Origin: a bacterium
GTDB taxonomy: Bacteria; UBA8248
Length of the DNA: 64,000 nucleotides
NCBI GenBank assembly: GCA_022828125.1
Contig: JAJEJD010000008.1
Coordinates: forward strand, 1 to 64,000
Direction of reading: 5' to 3'
A program made the translations under genes and the position numbers. This document shows, in pieces, positions 17,865-26,740 of the stretch. A model generated the notes under the pieces. It made no database searches, was not told the origin of the DNA, and was given only the letters and a program-made list of their open reading frames with translations. Position 1 is the stretch's first letter. Each line of letters opens with the position of its first letter.

Positions 17865-18824
17865 TTGAGCAAGGAAAGGAAGCTCTTCCTGATCGTGGCC
17901 GCCGTACTGATCGTCGGCTCTTTCCTCATAACGACCCAGATGGAAAACCGCTTCTACTACAAGGCGGCCTACGTCGTGTTGCAGTACGTCGTCCTGGCAA
18001 CCGCCTGGAACATCCTGGGCGGCTACACCGGCTACGTGAACTTCGGCACGGCGGCGTTTTTCGCCATGGGCGCCTATACCGCCGTCGCGCTCATCAAGAC
18101 CTGGAAGCCGCCCCTCTACGTGCTGCTCGTCATGGGCGGCCTCGTCTCGGGCCTTCTGGGGCTCGGCATCGGCTACCTGACCTTGAGGCTCAAGGGCGTG
18201 TTCTTCTCCATCGCCACGCTGGCGCTGGCCGTCGTGCTCCAGATGATCATCTCGAACTGGAGCTACGTGGGCGGGGGCGCGGGCACGGCCATCCTGAAGC
18301 CCAGGAGCGTGCCGATGTTCTCGAACTACGACGAGTTCCTCTTCTTCGTCATGGCGGCGCTCGCTGTGGTCTCCGTGGCCGTCGCCTGGCTCATCGAGAA
18401 ATCCTGGGTCGGGCGGGGAATGGCCGCCATCCGCGACAACGAGGAGGCGGCCGAGTGCATGGGCGTGCCCATCCTCAAGCTCAAGCTGTTCGCCACCACG
18501 GTGAGCGGTGCGCTGATGGGAATCGCGGGCGCGCCGTTTTCCTATTTCGTCGTCTATATCGAACCCACTTCGGCGTTTCACCTCGACTACGCGGTGAACA
18601 GCCTCGCCATGCCCATGATCGGCGGCACCACCACCTGGCTGGGCCCACTGGTCGGCGCGGTGCTGGTCGGTACGGCCCAGCAGATAGCCACCGTCACCCT
18701 ATCTTCCGAGATGAACCTGCTCATCGTGGGCAGCCTGCTCGTGGGCTTCGTGGTGTTCGCGCCCGACGGCCTCGTGGGCCTGTTCGGAAAGATTCGCGCG
18801 CGACTCGCGGGGAGGGAGGCATAA
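17865..18824 (+). CDS. HAAT ABC transporter permease, LivM type
   Basis: 319-aa membrane protein of the LivM branch (NILGGYTGYVNFGTAAFFAMGAY after the second helix; SLAMPMIGGTTTWLGPLVGA near the end). It starts at TTG 17865 with GGGAGG about 9 nt upstream; no nearby ATG gives a better N-terminus. Its stop overlaps the ATG of the ATPase gene (TAATG), indicating translational coupling. Partner of the LivH-type permease. Confidence 0.92.
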   Translation: MSKERKLFLIVAAVLIVGSFLITTQMENRFYYKAAYVVLQYVVLATAWNILGGYTGYVNFGTAAFFAMGAYTAVALIKTWKPPLYVLLVMGGLVSGLLGLGIGYLTLRLKGVFFSIATLALAVVLQMIISNWSYVGGGAGTAILKPRSVPMFSNYDEFLFFVMAALAVVSVAVAWLIEKSWVGRGMAAIRDNEEAAECMGVPILKLKLFATTVSGALMGIAGAPFSYFVVYIEPTSAFHLDYAVNSLAMPMIGGTTTWLGPLVGAVLVGTAQQIATVTLSSEMNLLIVGSLLVGFVVFAPDGLVGLFGKIRARLAGREA

Positions 18825-19549
18825 TGGCCGAAAATCTCCTCGACGTGCACGGCGTCACGAAGCGCTTCGGCGGCTTCAGCGCGCTCACCCGCGTGGACCT
18901 GCACGTGAAGGAAAACGAGCGCTTCGGCCTCATTGGCCCGAACGGATCGGGCAAGACGACGATGATCAACTGCATCTCGGGCGCGCTCGCAAACGACGAG
19001 GGAAACATCGTCTTCGCCGGCCGGGACATCACCAGGATTCCCGCCTACCAGCGAACACGCCTTGGCATCGCTCGCAGCTTCCAGATTCCCAAGCCCTTCG
19101 TCAGCATGACGGTGCTCGAGAACCTCTGCATCCCGCTCGAATACGCCGCTCACCAGCACTCCCACGGGGTGGAGCTTCGCGGCGAGGCCATGGAGATACT
19201 CGAACTCATGAGCATGACGGACAAAGCCGACGTGCGCACCGGCGGACTCACGCAGATCGAGTTGCGAAAGCTCGAACTCGCCCGCGCCATGGCGGCCAAG
19301 CCGAAGCTCCTCATATCGGACGAGGCCATGGCAGGTCTCTCCAACACCGAGGTGGACGACATTCTCGAAATTCTCGTGCGCCTGAACGAAGAGGGCCTCA
19401 CCGTCATCATGATCGAGCACATCATGCGGGCGGTCATGAACTTCTCGGAGCGCATCGTCGTCCTCGACGCCGGGGAGAAGATCGCCGAGGGGACGCCCGA
19501 TGAGATCGTCAACAACAAGGACGTGGAAAGGGCCTACCTTGGCGCATAG
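18824..19549 (+). CDS. HAAT ABC transporter ATP-binding protein, LivG type
   Basis: 241-aa ATPase with Walker A GPNGSGKTT (about residue 37), Q-loop region IARSFQIPKPF, Walker B LLISDEAMAGL and switch His in MIEHIMRAV. The signature stretch reads GLTQIELRKLELARAM, so the usual LSGGQ glycines are absent. LivG-type subunits of this family often have a degenerate signature. ATG 18824 overlaps the LivM stop; earlier in-frame starts lie inside livM and lack family similarity. It pairs with the LivF-type ATPase. Confidence 0.92.
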   Translation: MAENLLDVHGVTKRFGGFSALTRVDLHVKENERFGLIGPNGSGKTTMINCISGALANDEGNIVFAGRDITRIPAYQRTRLGIARSFQIPKPFVSMTVLENLCIPLEYAAHQHSHGVELRGEAMEILELMSMTDKADVRTGGLTQIELRKLELARAMAAKPKLLISDEAMAGLSNTEVDDILEILVRLNEEGLTVIMIEHIMRAVMNFSERIVVLDAGEKIAEGTPDEIVNNKDVERAYLGA

Positions 19550-20270
19550 CATCGTCGTCGACAACGTATCCGCAGGCTACGGGGCCGTGCGCGTCCTGCA
19601 CGGGGTTTCCATCGAGGTGAACGACGGGGAGACCGTGGTGCTCCTGGGCACCAACGGCAACGGCAAGAGCACCCTCATCAAGTGCATCATGGGCATCATC
19701 CAGCCCGATGAGGGCGAGATTTATCTCGAAGCCGACGGCGAGCGAATCAACCTGGCAGGCCGGAATCCTGAGGAAATCGTGAACCTGGGCGTAGCGCTCG
19801 TGCCCGAGGGCAGGCGCCTGTTCCCGCGCCTCACGGTGGAGGAGAACCTCCTCCTGGGCGCTTACCGCGAAGAAGCCCGCCGCGGCATCGATCGCAACCT
19901 CGCCTTCTCCTTCGAGGCGTTTCCTGTGCTCGCAGAGCGCAAGAACCAGCTCGCCGGCAGCATGAGCGGGGGCGAGCAGCAGATGCTGGCCGTGGCCCGC
20001 GCGCTCATGTCCGCGCCCAAGGTGCTCCTGGTGGACGAGCCCTCCGTCGGCCTGGCTCCCATCCTCGTGAGCCGGGTGATCTCCAAGATCCGAGAGCTCA
20101 AAGAGGAATACCAGCTCACCGTCCTCATGGCCGAGCAGAACTTCAACCAGGCGGTCAAGATCGCCGACAGGGGCTACATCATCGTCCACGGCGAGATCGC
20201 TTTCGCGGGCGAGGACACCGAAGCCCTCGCCGGCCACGAACTCGTGAAGAAATACTACTTGGGGGCGTGA
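19539..20270 (+). CDS. HAAT ABC transporter ATP-binding protein, LivF type
   Basis: 243-aa ATPase with Walker A GTNGNGKST, signature SMSGGEQQMLAVARAL, Walker B LLVDEPSVGLAP and switch region LMAEQNFNQAV. The likely start is TTG 19539, 11 nt inside the end of the LivG gene with GGAAAGGG upstream; an ATG at 19500 would add 13 residues unlike the family. Last gene of the first importer operon. Confidence 0.92.
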   Translation: MAHSIVVDNVSAGYGAVRVLHGVSIEVNDGETVVLLGTNGNGKSTLIKCIMGIIQPDEGEIYLEADGERINLAGRNPEEIVNLGVALVPEGRRLFPRLTVEENLLLGAYREEARRGIDRNLAFSFEAFPVLAERKNQLAGSMSGGEQQMLAVARALMSAPKVLLVDEPSVGLAPILVSRVISKIRELKEEYQLTVLMAEQNFNQAVKIADRGYIIVHGEIAFAGEDTEALAGHELVKKYYLGA

Positions 20271-20332
20271 GGGAGAATCACCAACCTCCCTTGGTCACGC
20301 ATCTTCCCCGGTAAGCCTGTCCTTCCCCTGAA

Positions 20333-20606
20333 GGGGCTGTTGAAAAAGCCCCCAAGGGAATAGCGCTTGCGGCGCATTCCCCGCCCCGGCGCGTAATGCC
20401 TTTCTCATCCCGAGCAACCCGCCGCTCCGCCTCACCCTGAGTAGCCGCCGGAGGCGGCGTATCGAAGGGCGGAGTTCGTGCCTACCGGAGAGGTGCGCCC
20501 CTCATCCTTCGATACGGCGCTTTCGCGCCTACTCAGGATGAGGGTTTGGGGCGACCGATGAGGGAGCAAGAATCACTCCCCCCTTGAGGGGGCTGTTGAA
20601 AAAGCC
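20333..20606. repeat. Repeat-rich segment bounded by GGGGCTGTTGAAAAAG ends
   Basis: Part of the 570-bp gene-free gap 20271-20840. GGGGCTGTTGAAAAAGCCCC (20333-20352) recurs as GGGGGCTGTTGAAAAAGCC at 20588-20606. Between them lies a palindromic block at 20431-20542 with related halves: CTCACCCTGAGTAG...GTATCGAAGG and CTCATCCTTCGATAC...TACTCAGGATGAG. I see no gene in the gap. Confidence 0.65.
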
Positions 20607-20792
20607 TCCGGTGGGGAGGGAATCCCGATCATCGAATTGTTCACCGTAGGGACAGGCCTCCGTGCCTGTCCTGACGAAGGACAACCACGAAGGGCAGGAC
20701 AGGCACGGAGGCCTGTCCCTACAAAACCATCGCGCCTGCGCCGCGTGAACCTCCATGCCGCCAACCCTGAAACAGGCTTTTCAACAGCCCCC
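20588..20792. repeat. MITE-like element (205 bp) with terminal inverted repeats and an internal 27-bp palindrome
   Basis: The ends GGGGGCTGTTGAAAAAGCC (20588-20606) and GGCTTTTCAACAGCCCCC (20775-20792) are inverted copies. Inside, a perfect 27-bp inverted repeat (arms 20646-20672 and 20696-20722, 23-nt loop) could fold into a long hairpin. The inner segment is also present in reverse at 32945-33117, including CAATTCGATGATCGGGAT. No coding capacity. Confidence 0.75.
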
Positions 20793-20840
20793 TGAATCAG
20801 AGAAGCGTGAGAAGCGCCCGTTCATTCTCGTCGCATAGTC

Positions 20841-21272
20841 TCAATACCCCAAATCCCTGGCGGGGACGTCGGAGGCCACCTGGATCACGATGCCTTCCGT
20901 CTCATCGGGGTGCAGGAAGAGGATTTCATACCCTCTGGGGGTGTAGGTGCCCGGCCCGAAACCGTCCAGGAACTGCACGCCGCTGTCCGTGAAATGCTTG
21001 CCGGCCGCGCCCGTATCCGGTGTGGAGAGCGCGATGTGCGAGAGGCAGGGACCGCCGTTTCGTTCGAGCATCTTCGTGTAGAGGTTCTCCGGATCGTAGG
21101 GCTGCATAATCTCGATTTCCACGTCGCCCATGCGCAGGAACGTGGCGTGCGCCCAGCCGGTGTCGGCCACCTGCACGCGGTTGGGCTCGCAGCCGAGCTT
21201 TTCCTGGAACATCCTCACAGTGCGCTCCATGTCGTCCGTGATGAGGCCCACATGATGAATCTTCTTGAACAT
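20841..21272 (-). CDS. VOC-family protein, methylmalonyl-CoA epimerase/glyoxalase-like
   Basis: About 143-aa single-domain vicinal oxygen chelate protein with two beta-alpha-beta-beta-beta repeats (KKIHHVGLITDDMERTV at the start, then LSHIALSTPDTGAAGKHF). Candidate metal ligands are the His in IHHVG, the Glu in VEIEIMQP, the His in LSHIA and a late acidic residue near ILFLHPDET. ATG 21272 is preferred over 21278 because GAGGAG is 7 nt from it but only 1 nt from the upstream ATG. It is divergent from the next importer operon. Epimerase or lyase activity is family inference. Confidence 0.82.
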   Translation of the reverse strand: MFKKIHHVGLITDDMERTVRMFQEKLGCEPNRVQVADTGWAHATFLRMGDVEIEIMQPYDPENLYTKMLERNGGPCLSHIALSTPDTGAAGKHFTDSGVQFLDGFGPGTYTPRGYEILFLHPDETEGIVIQVASDVPARDLGY

Positions 21273-21441
21273 TTTCATACTCCTCGAATGATGATTGCCC
21301 GCTAAAACGATGTCTCAGAAAATGACCCGGCATAAGAGACACAGGCGCTTTTGAATGTCAAAAAGGATGCGTCCCGACGCACCGGTTCATCCATGAAATT
21401 GTCTGAACAGGAAAAGCCGGAAACCCCCCGTTTTTGAGTTG

Positions 21442-21470
21442 TTGACATCGCCATGCCCAGATTCTATGAT
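21442..21470 (+). promoter_or_regulatory. Strong sigma70-type promoter for the second HAAT operon
   Basis: TTGACA (21442-21447), exactly 17 nt, then TATGAT (21465-21470). The -35 box is a perfect match and the -10 box matches at five of six positions. It lies 88 nt before the binding-protein ATG, with AAGGAGGAG in between. Confidence 0.75.
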
Positions 21471-21557
21471 CCTCGTATAGCAACAATTTCAAAGGGGAAT
21501 CGGCAGCATGATTCGCAACGTCCTCATGTCATTCATCACCACAAGGAGGAGAAATCC

Positions 21558-22844
21558 ATGAGTCGTTTGGACAGAAGAAAATTCCTGAAAGGCGCAGGCC
21601 TCATCGGCGGCATCGTTGCCGCGCAGACCGCGCCCCCCTTCCTGAGAGAGGGCCTCGGCGCCCGGCCGATCAAATGGGGTTCCATCCACCCGACGACGGG
21701 TCCCTACTCCACTGAAGCATTCGACCAGGTGGAAGGCGTCAAGATCGCCATCGAGGACGTCAACAAGGAAGGCGGCGTAGACGGACGCGAAGTCAAGCTG
21801 CTCTTCCGCGACGACCAGTTCAAATGGGATCAGACCACCACGCACGCGCTCGACCTGATCGACAACCACAGGATCGACTTCCTCGCGGGCTCCATGGTCG
21901 GCCCCGAAGAAGTGCGCTTGAACGAGTTCTCCCGCAAGCGCAAGATCATTTATGCGAACTATCCCCAGCACATCATGTCCACCCCGGGGAACGCGAAGAA
22001 GATGTCGCCCCTGTTCTTCACGGCGAACACCACGCCGTATCAGCTTTGCGCCAGTTCGCTCACCTATATCGCCAAGAACAACCTGGGCAAGAAAATCCAC
22101 TGCGTGTTCGACGACTACATCTGGCCCAAGATGTTCATCCCCGCCTTCGAGAAGCTGACGAAGGACTTCAACCTCACCTGGAACGCGAACAGCTCCGTAT
22201 CGTGGGTGCCCTTCCCGACCTCGATGGACTATTCGGCGACGTTCCCGAGAATTTTGAAAGAGAAGCCCGACGTCGTCTACGCGCTCAACTGGGGACAGCG
22301 ACAGGTCGCATTCGTCAAGCAGGCGCGTGAAGCCGGTCTCGACAAGAAGGTGAAGATCGTGCTCGGCGCCACCGAGATCACCATGCCTGAGGCCGCCGGT
22401 CTCGGCTCCTATCACGGCTTCAACGCGGCGATGATGTGGCACCCCTCTCTCGCGAGCAAGTATCCGGCCGCCAAAACGCTGAACGACAAGTTCCTGGCGC
22501 GCCGCAAACGGCCGTGCTCGAGCTACGGAATGCTCGCCCACGACCTCACGCGGCTGATCCTGGACACGGCGAGAGAGACCAAGCTCTACAAGCGCCGCGA
22601 CCACTTCAAGCTCGCGAAGGTGCTCGAAGGCAAGAAGTTCCAGTACAGCAAGGGCGTGTGCGAGATTCGCGCCTGCGACCACGTCTGCATCTCGGAAGTG
22701 TTCGTGATGCGCGGCAAATCCAAGGCCGAGATGAAGGATAAATTCGACCACATCGAGGTCATCGGCTCCTCGAGCGGCGAGGGCAACACCGTCTCCTGCG
22801 AGGCGAAAGGCCTGAAAGGACCCGCCAGCGAGAGAAGGGCCTAG
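21558..22844 (+). CDS. HAAT-family ABC substrate-binding protein with twin-arginine signal (amide/urea type)
   Basis: 428-aa periplasmic-binding protein. Its N-terminus MSRLDRRKFLKGAG is a twin-arginine (Tat) signal, followed by a hydrophobic stretch to about residue 40, then RPIKWGSIHPTTGPYS. Tat export implies folding in the cytoplasm, common for FmdD/UrtA-like members. ATG 21558 follows AAGGAGGAG; an upstream in-frame ATG at 21453 would bury the Tat motif. First gene of the importer 21558-26684. The ligand could be an amide, urea or amino acid. Confidence 0.92.
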   Translation: MSRLDRRKFLKGAGLIGGIVAAQTAPPFLREGLGARPIKWGSIHPTTGPYSTEAFDQVEGVKIAIEDVNKEGGVDGREVKLLFRDDQFKWDQTTTHALDLIDNHRIDFLAGSMVGPEEVRLNEFSRKRKIIYANYPQHIMSTPGNAKKMSPLFFTANTTPYQLCASSLTYIAKNNLGKKIHCVFDDYIWPKMFIPAFEKLTKDFNLTWNANSSVSWVPFPTSMDYSATFPRILKEKPDVVYALNWGQRQVAFVKQAREAGLDKKVKIVLGATEITMPEAAGLGSYHGFNAAMMWHPSLASKYPAAKTLNDKFLARRKRPCSSYGMLAHDLTRLILDTARETKLYKRRDHFKLAKVLEGKKFQYSKGVCEIRACDHVCISEVFVMRGKSKAEMKDKFDHIEVIGSSSGEGNTVSCEAKGLKGPASERRA

Positions 22845-22876
22845 GAAACGGCGCATCGAAACACCATCAGACGCCG

Positions 22877-22911
22877 GCCGGGGCGGCTGGATTTCAGCCG
22901 CCCCGGCTTTT
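22877..22911 (+). terminator. Hairpin with T-tract between binding protein and permease genes
   Basis: Perfect 13-bp stem GCCGGGGCGGCTG/CAGCCGCCCCGGC with a 5-nt loop followed by TTTT. It resembles a rho-independent terminator inside the operon and would give more binding-protein mRNA than permease mRNA by partial termination or 3'-end protection. Confidence 0.7.
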
Positions 22912-22990
22912 CCTCACGGCGTTTGACAAAGGCGGCGTTTCATCCTAGACATTTCACTCTTGCGACTTCCCCGTTCTCAAGGAGCGTGTT

Positions 22991-23971
22991 TTGGCAGCCG
23001 GAGGTGTTGAGTTCTCGGAGTTCGTCCAGCACCTGTTCCTGGGTCTGGTGCAGGGCTCCTTCTGGGTTCTGCTGGCCCTGGGGCTTTCGATCATATTCGG
23101 TCTTATGGGCATCATCAATTTCGGGCACGGCGCCTTCTACATGCTGGGCGCGTACGTGGGCTTCACGGTCTCGGACCTCGTATTCTCTCCCTTTCTCGGG
23201 CCGAACGCGGGCTTCATCGTGGCCCTCGCCATGGTGCCCGTCGTCATGTTCGCCCTCGGGATGGTTTTTGAGAGATACGTCATCAGCAGAATATACAATA
23301 CGGAGAACGAGCGGTTCTCGGGCGTGCTGATCATGTTCGGCATGTCCATCTTCTTGCCGGACTTCGTGCGCCTCATCTGGGGCAGGCCGGGAAAGCCCTT
23401 CAACATCCCGCCGATGTTCCAGTTCTCGCTCTTCAAGACGGGTACGCTCGACATCACGGCCTACAGGAGCTTCACCATCATCACAGCGGCGATTCTCGTC
23501 GCCCTCCTCTGGGTGCTCATCTACAAGACGAACCTGGGCATGATGATCCGTGCGGGAACCAACAACAACACGATGGTGAAGGTGCTGGGCATCAACGTGT
23601 CGCGCATCTGGCGCCTCACGTTCGGACTGGGCATCGCACTGGCCGGATTCTCCGGCGTCATGATTGCGCCCCTGTTCGCGGTGGACGCCACGATGGGCGA
23701 ACTCATACTGGTGCAGACCTTCATCGTGGTTGTCGTGGGCGGCATGGGGAGTTTCATCGGTCCCGTGATAGGCGGGCTGATCCTCGGCCAGCTATGGGCG
23801 CTCACGCCCCTGGTGGGCAGAACCCAATACGTGGTTCAGAACTGGACGGGCACCGTGATCGGCCCCGATTTCTGGGAAAAAGCGTCCGACATCCTGCTCT
23901 TCATCGTGATGGCGGTGATCCTGCTCTTGAGACCAAGAGGGTTGTTCGGCCAGGAAGGCGCTTTTGATTAA
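22991..23971 (+). CDS. HAAT ABC transporter permease, LivH type
   Basis: 326-aa membrane protein with LivH-type signatures (LGLSIIFGLMGIINFGHGAFYMLG near the N-terminus; VVVVGGMGSFIGPVIGGLILG near the C-terminus). It begins at TTG 22991 with GGAG upstream. It is longer than the other LivH proteins here owing to a larger periplasmic loop (about 90-140). Part of the operon with the downstream LivM, LivG and LivF types. Confidence 0.92.
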   Translation: MAAGGVEFSEFVQHLFLGLVQGSFWVLLALGLSIIFGLMGIINFGHGAFYMLGAYVGFTVSDLVFSPFLGPNAGFIVALAMVPVVMFALGMVFERYVISRIYNTENERFSGVLIMFGMSIFLPDFVRLIWGRPGKPFNIPPMFQFSLFKTGTLDITAYRSFTIITAAILVALLWVLIYKTNLGMMIRAGTNNNTMVKVLGINVSRIWRLTFGLGIALAGFSGVMIAPLFAVDATMGELILVQTFIVVVVGGMGSFIGPVIGGLILGQLWALTPLVGRTQYVVQNWTGTVIGPDFWEKASDILLFIVMAVILLLRPRGLFGQEGAFD

Positions 23972-24003
23972 GGATCCTTTGCGTCTCGGGAGAGATTTCT
24001 AAA

Positions 24004-25233
24004 GTGGACTCAGCTGCTCCAAAAAACCGATTCACACCCAGGGAATTCTGGGCGTGGCTCTCGGAAGTCTTCGACAACTACGGCATCCTGATTCTCGCCG
24101 CTATCCTGGTGATCTATCCGTTCCTGTTCGACGCCTTGAACGAATCCATCATCTGGCTCGAGGACAACGACTGGGAGGAGACCGCCGAGATCGTCGCGGA
24201 GTTCCGCGGCTTCGTGCCGAGCACGCCGCTGATGATCCAGATTCTCATCTATACGCTCTTCGGTATCGCCTTCAACATCCTGCTCGGCAACACCGGGATG
24301 CTCAGCCTGGGCCACTGCGCCTTCTTCGGCGTGGGCGGCTACACCGTGGGCATCATGCACGCCTGGATCAAGCCCGGCACCTACGCACCCGACTGGATGG
24401 TCAGCGCATTCAAGGTGCTGCCCCTGGAAATCTCTCTCATCACCTGCGTCATCGTATCGACTTTCGTCGCCTGGCTCATCGGCACCATCTGCAGCACGAA
24501 GCGCGGCGTGTACTTCGCGATGGTCACGCTCTCCATCAGCATGATCTTCTACTACTCCGCGCAGACATTCGACGACCTCACGGGCGGAACGGACGGGCTG
24601 GGCGGTCTCGAAAACATGCGGCTGGGCTCGATCAATCTTCGCGTGGGCATCATGGACGCGAACATCACCTATTACTTCGTCTTCATAGTGAGCGTCGTAT
24701 TCATCGCCGCCATCTGGCAGGTGCTTCGCTCGCCGTTCGGCCACGTGCTCAGAGCCGTCCGCGAGAATGAGAACCGCGCGCGCATCTGCGGCTACAACGT
24801 GGCGAAAGTGCGGCTCATGGCGTTCACGATGAGCGGGGCCATCTCGGGGATCGCGGGCGCGCTGGCGATCATCTACGGCGAGACGGTGCCGATCGAGAAC
24901 ATCCACTTCATCACCTCGGGGCAGATCGTCATCATCACCCTCTTCGGTGGCGCGGGCACCTTCCTGGGGCCGGCGGTGGGTTCTTTCATCTACTGGTATC
25001 TCCGGCAGTTGATGAGCGTGGAGTTCGTGAAGTACCTGGCCATCTTCCAGTATTGGGAAGCGTGGGTGGGCGGCATCTTCGTGCTGATCGTGCTCTTCGT
25101 GCCCTCGGGCATCCTGGGCACCATCCGCAACATGACGCTCGAGTACCGCGAGAAGAAATTGTTGAATCGAAAGGCCGTGGCGGAAGCTTTGGCGAAAAAC
25201 GCCGAGGACGAGGCGGCAACCGAAGCCGAATAG
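24004..25233 (+). CDS. HAAT ABC transporter permease, LivM type, long form
   Basis: 409-aa membrane protein, about 90-100 residues longer than the other LivM proteins in this window. The extra length is an N-terminal region with an acidic periplasmic loop (LEDNDWEETAEIV) and a charged C-terminal tail. Core LivM blocks are NILLGNTGMLSLGHCAFFGVGGY and GQIVIITLFGGAGTFLGPAVG. The GTG start at 24004 is preceded by GGGAGAG. Urea/amide-type HAAT systems often have extended LivM proteins, which fits the Tat-exported binding protein upstream. Confidence 0.92.
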   Translation: MDSAAPKNRFTPREFWAWLSEVFDNYGILILAAILVIYPFLFDALNESIIWLEDNDWEETAEIVAEFRGFVPSTPLMIQILIYTLFGIAFNILLGNTGMLSLGHCAFFGVGGYTVGIMHAWIKPGTYAPDWMVSAFKVLPLEISLITCVIVSTFVAWLIGTICSTKRGVYFAMVTLSISMIFYYSAQTFDDLTGGTDGLGGLENMRLGSINLRVGIMDANITYYFVFIVSVVFIAAIWQVLRSPFGHVLRAVRENENRARICGYNVAKVRLMAFTMSGAISGIAGALAIIYGETVPIENIHFITSGQIVIITLFGGAGTFLGPAVGSFIYWYLRQLMSVEFVKYLAIFQYWEAWVGGIFVLIVLFVPSGILGTIRNMTLEYREKKLLNRKAVAEALAKNAEDEAATEAE

Positions 25234-25245
25234 CGGAAAGACAAA

Positions 25246-25980
25246 ATGCCTATCCTGGAAACGAAAAACCTGAGCAAGCACTTCGGCGCCCTCATCGCCG
25301 TGGACGGCGTGGATTATGCGGTCGATTCGGGCGAGCTGCGCTCCATCATCGGGCCCAACGGCGCGGGCAAGACGACGTTCTTCAACATGATCGCGGGCGA
25401 TCTGATTCCCACCTCGGGCCAGGTCATCTTCGACGGGGCGGACGTCTCGGAAGTGCCCGCCCATGAGCGCTCCCACATGGGGATCGGCCGCACCTACCAG
25501 ATCACCAACATCTTCCCCAAGCTGAGTGTGCTGGAGAACATCCGCATCGCCGCGCAGTCGCGCAAGATGACGTTCAACCTGTGGTCGACCGTCCCGAGCC
25601 ACAAGGAGTTGGTCGAAAAATCGGACGGGATACTGGAGCGCATCAACCTGACGGAAAAGCGCGACGAACTCGCCGGCACGCTCGCGCACGGCGAGCAGCG
25701 CTATCTCGAAATCGGGATCGCGCTCGCCACCGACCCCAAGCTGCTCCTGCTCGATGAGCCCACCGCGGGCATGAGCCCCGAGGAGACGATCCAGACAGGC
25801 GAGTTCATCAAGAGCCTGGCCGATCCGCTCACCATCGTGCTCGTCGAGCACGACATGGAGGTGGTGCTCGGCATTTCGGACAAGATCACCGTGCTGCACA
25901 ACGGCGCCTTTCTCGCCGAGGGCACGGTGGAGGAAGTTCGCGCGAACGCAGAAGTCCAGCGCGTATATCTGAGGGAATAA
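25246..25980 (+). CDS. HAAT ABC transporter ATP-binding protein, LivG type
   Basis: 244-aa ATPase: Walker A GPNGAGKTT, Q-loop region IGRTYQITNIFP, signature LAHGEQRYLEIGIAL, Walker B LLLLDEPTAGMSPEE, switch His in LVEHDMEVV. Its last base overlaps the ATG of the next ATPase gene (TAATG), so the two are coupled. Confidence 0.93.
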   Translation: MPILETKNLSKHFGALIAVDGVDYAVDSGELRSIIGPNGAGKTTFFNMIAGDLIPTSGQVIFDGADVSEVPAHERSHMGIGRTYQITNIFPKLSVLENIRIAAQSRKMTFNLWSTVPSHKELVEKSDGILERINLTEKRDELAGTLAHGEQRYLEIGIALATDPKLLLLDEPTAGMSPEETIQTGEFIKSLADPLTIVLVEHDMEVVLGISDKITVLHNGAFLAEGTVEEVRANAEVQRVYLRE

Positions 25981-26684
25981 TGCTCGAAGTCGATTCCATC
26001 AACACGTTTTACGGCCTGAGCCACGTGCTCCATGACCTGAGCCTGAAAGTCGGCGAAGGCGAGGCGGTGGCCTTCCTCGGCAGGAACGGGGCGGGCAAAT
26101 CCACCACCATGAAGACGATCATGGGGCTGCTGACGCCCAGCAGCGGCAATATCACCATGGAGGGAGCCGACATCACCGAGGCCGAGGCGCACACCGTCTC
26201 GCTCGCGGGGATTTCATGGATCCCCGAGGACCGCCAGGTGTTCACCAACCTCACCGTGTATGAGAACCTCAAGATCAGCCGCATCCCCATCGACGGCGCC
26301 AAGGACCTGGACGCCCATCTCGACTGGATTTTCTCCCTCTTCCCGCGTCTCAAGGAGCGCATCAACAACAAGGGCAACCAGTTGAGCGGCGGCGAGCAGC
26401 AGATGCTCACCATGGCGCGCGGCCTCGGCACCGAGCCCAAGCTCATCATGGTGGACGAACCCACCGAGGGTCTCATGCCCGCCTACGTCGAGACGATCGA
26501 GAACGTGCTGGTGGAGATTCAGAAAAAAGGCATCGCCATCCTGCTCGTGGAGCAGAACTTCCGCATGGCGCTCAGCATCACCAAGCGCGCCTATCTCATC
26601 GAAAAAGGCATCATCCAGTGGGAAGGCGCCTCCGCCGACCTGCTCGAAGACCAGGAAACCCGCATGCGGTATCTCGGCGTCTAG
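25980..26684 (+). CDS. HAAT ABC transporter ATP-binding protein, LivF type
   Basis: 234-aa ATPase with Walker A GRNGAGKST, signature LSGGEQQMLTMARGL, Walker B LIMVDEPTEGLMP and switch region LVEQNFRMAL. It closes the second importer operon; the next gene, a VOC protein, starts 56 nt later and may be co-transcribed. Confidence 0.93.
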   Translation: MLEVDSINTFYGLSHVLHDLSLKVGEGEAVAFLGRNGAGKSTTMKTIMGLLTPSSGNITMEGADITEAEAHTVSLAGISWIPEDRQVFTNLTVYENLKISRIPIDGAKDLDAHLDWIFSLFPRLKERINNKGNQLSGGEQQMLTMARGLGTEPKLIMVDEPTEGLMPAYVETIENVLVEIQKKGIAILLVEQNFRMALSITKRAYLIEKGIIQWEGASADLLEDQETRMRYLGV

Positions 26685-26740
26685 GCGAGCTACATAGCAC
26701 CCCAAACCTCCCCGCTATACGACGGCAAGAAGGAGACGAT

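Noticed and set aside
24010-25899. 629-codon open frame on the minus strand
   Set aside because: Antisense to the LivM and LivG genes, with composition like other shadows and no recognisable domain.
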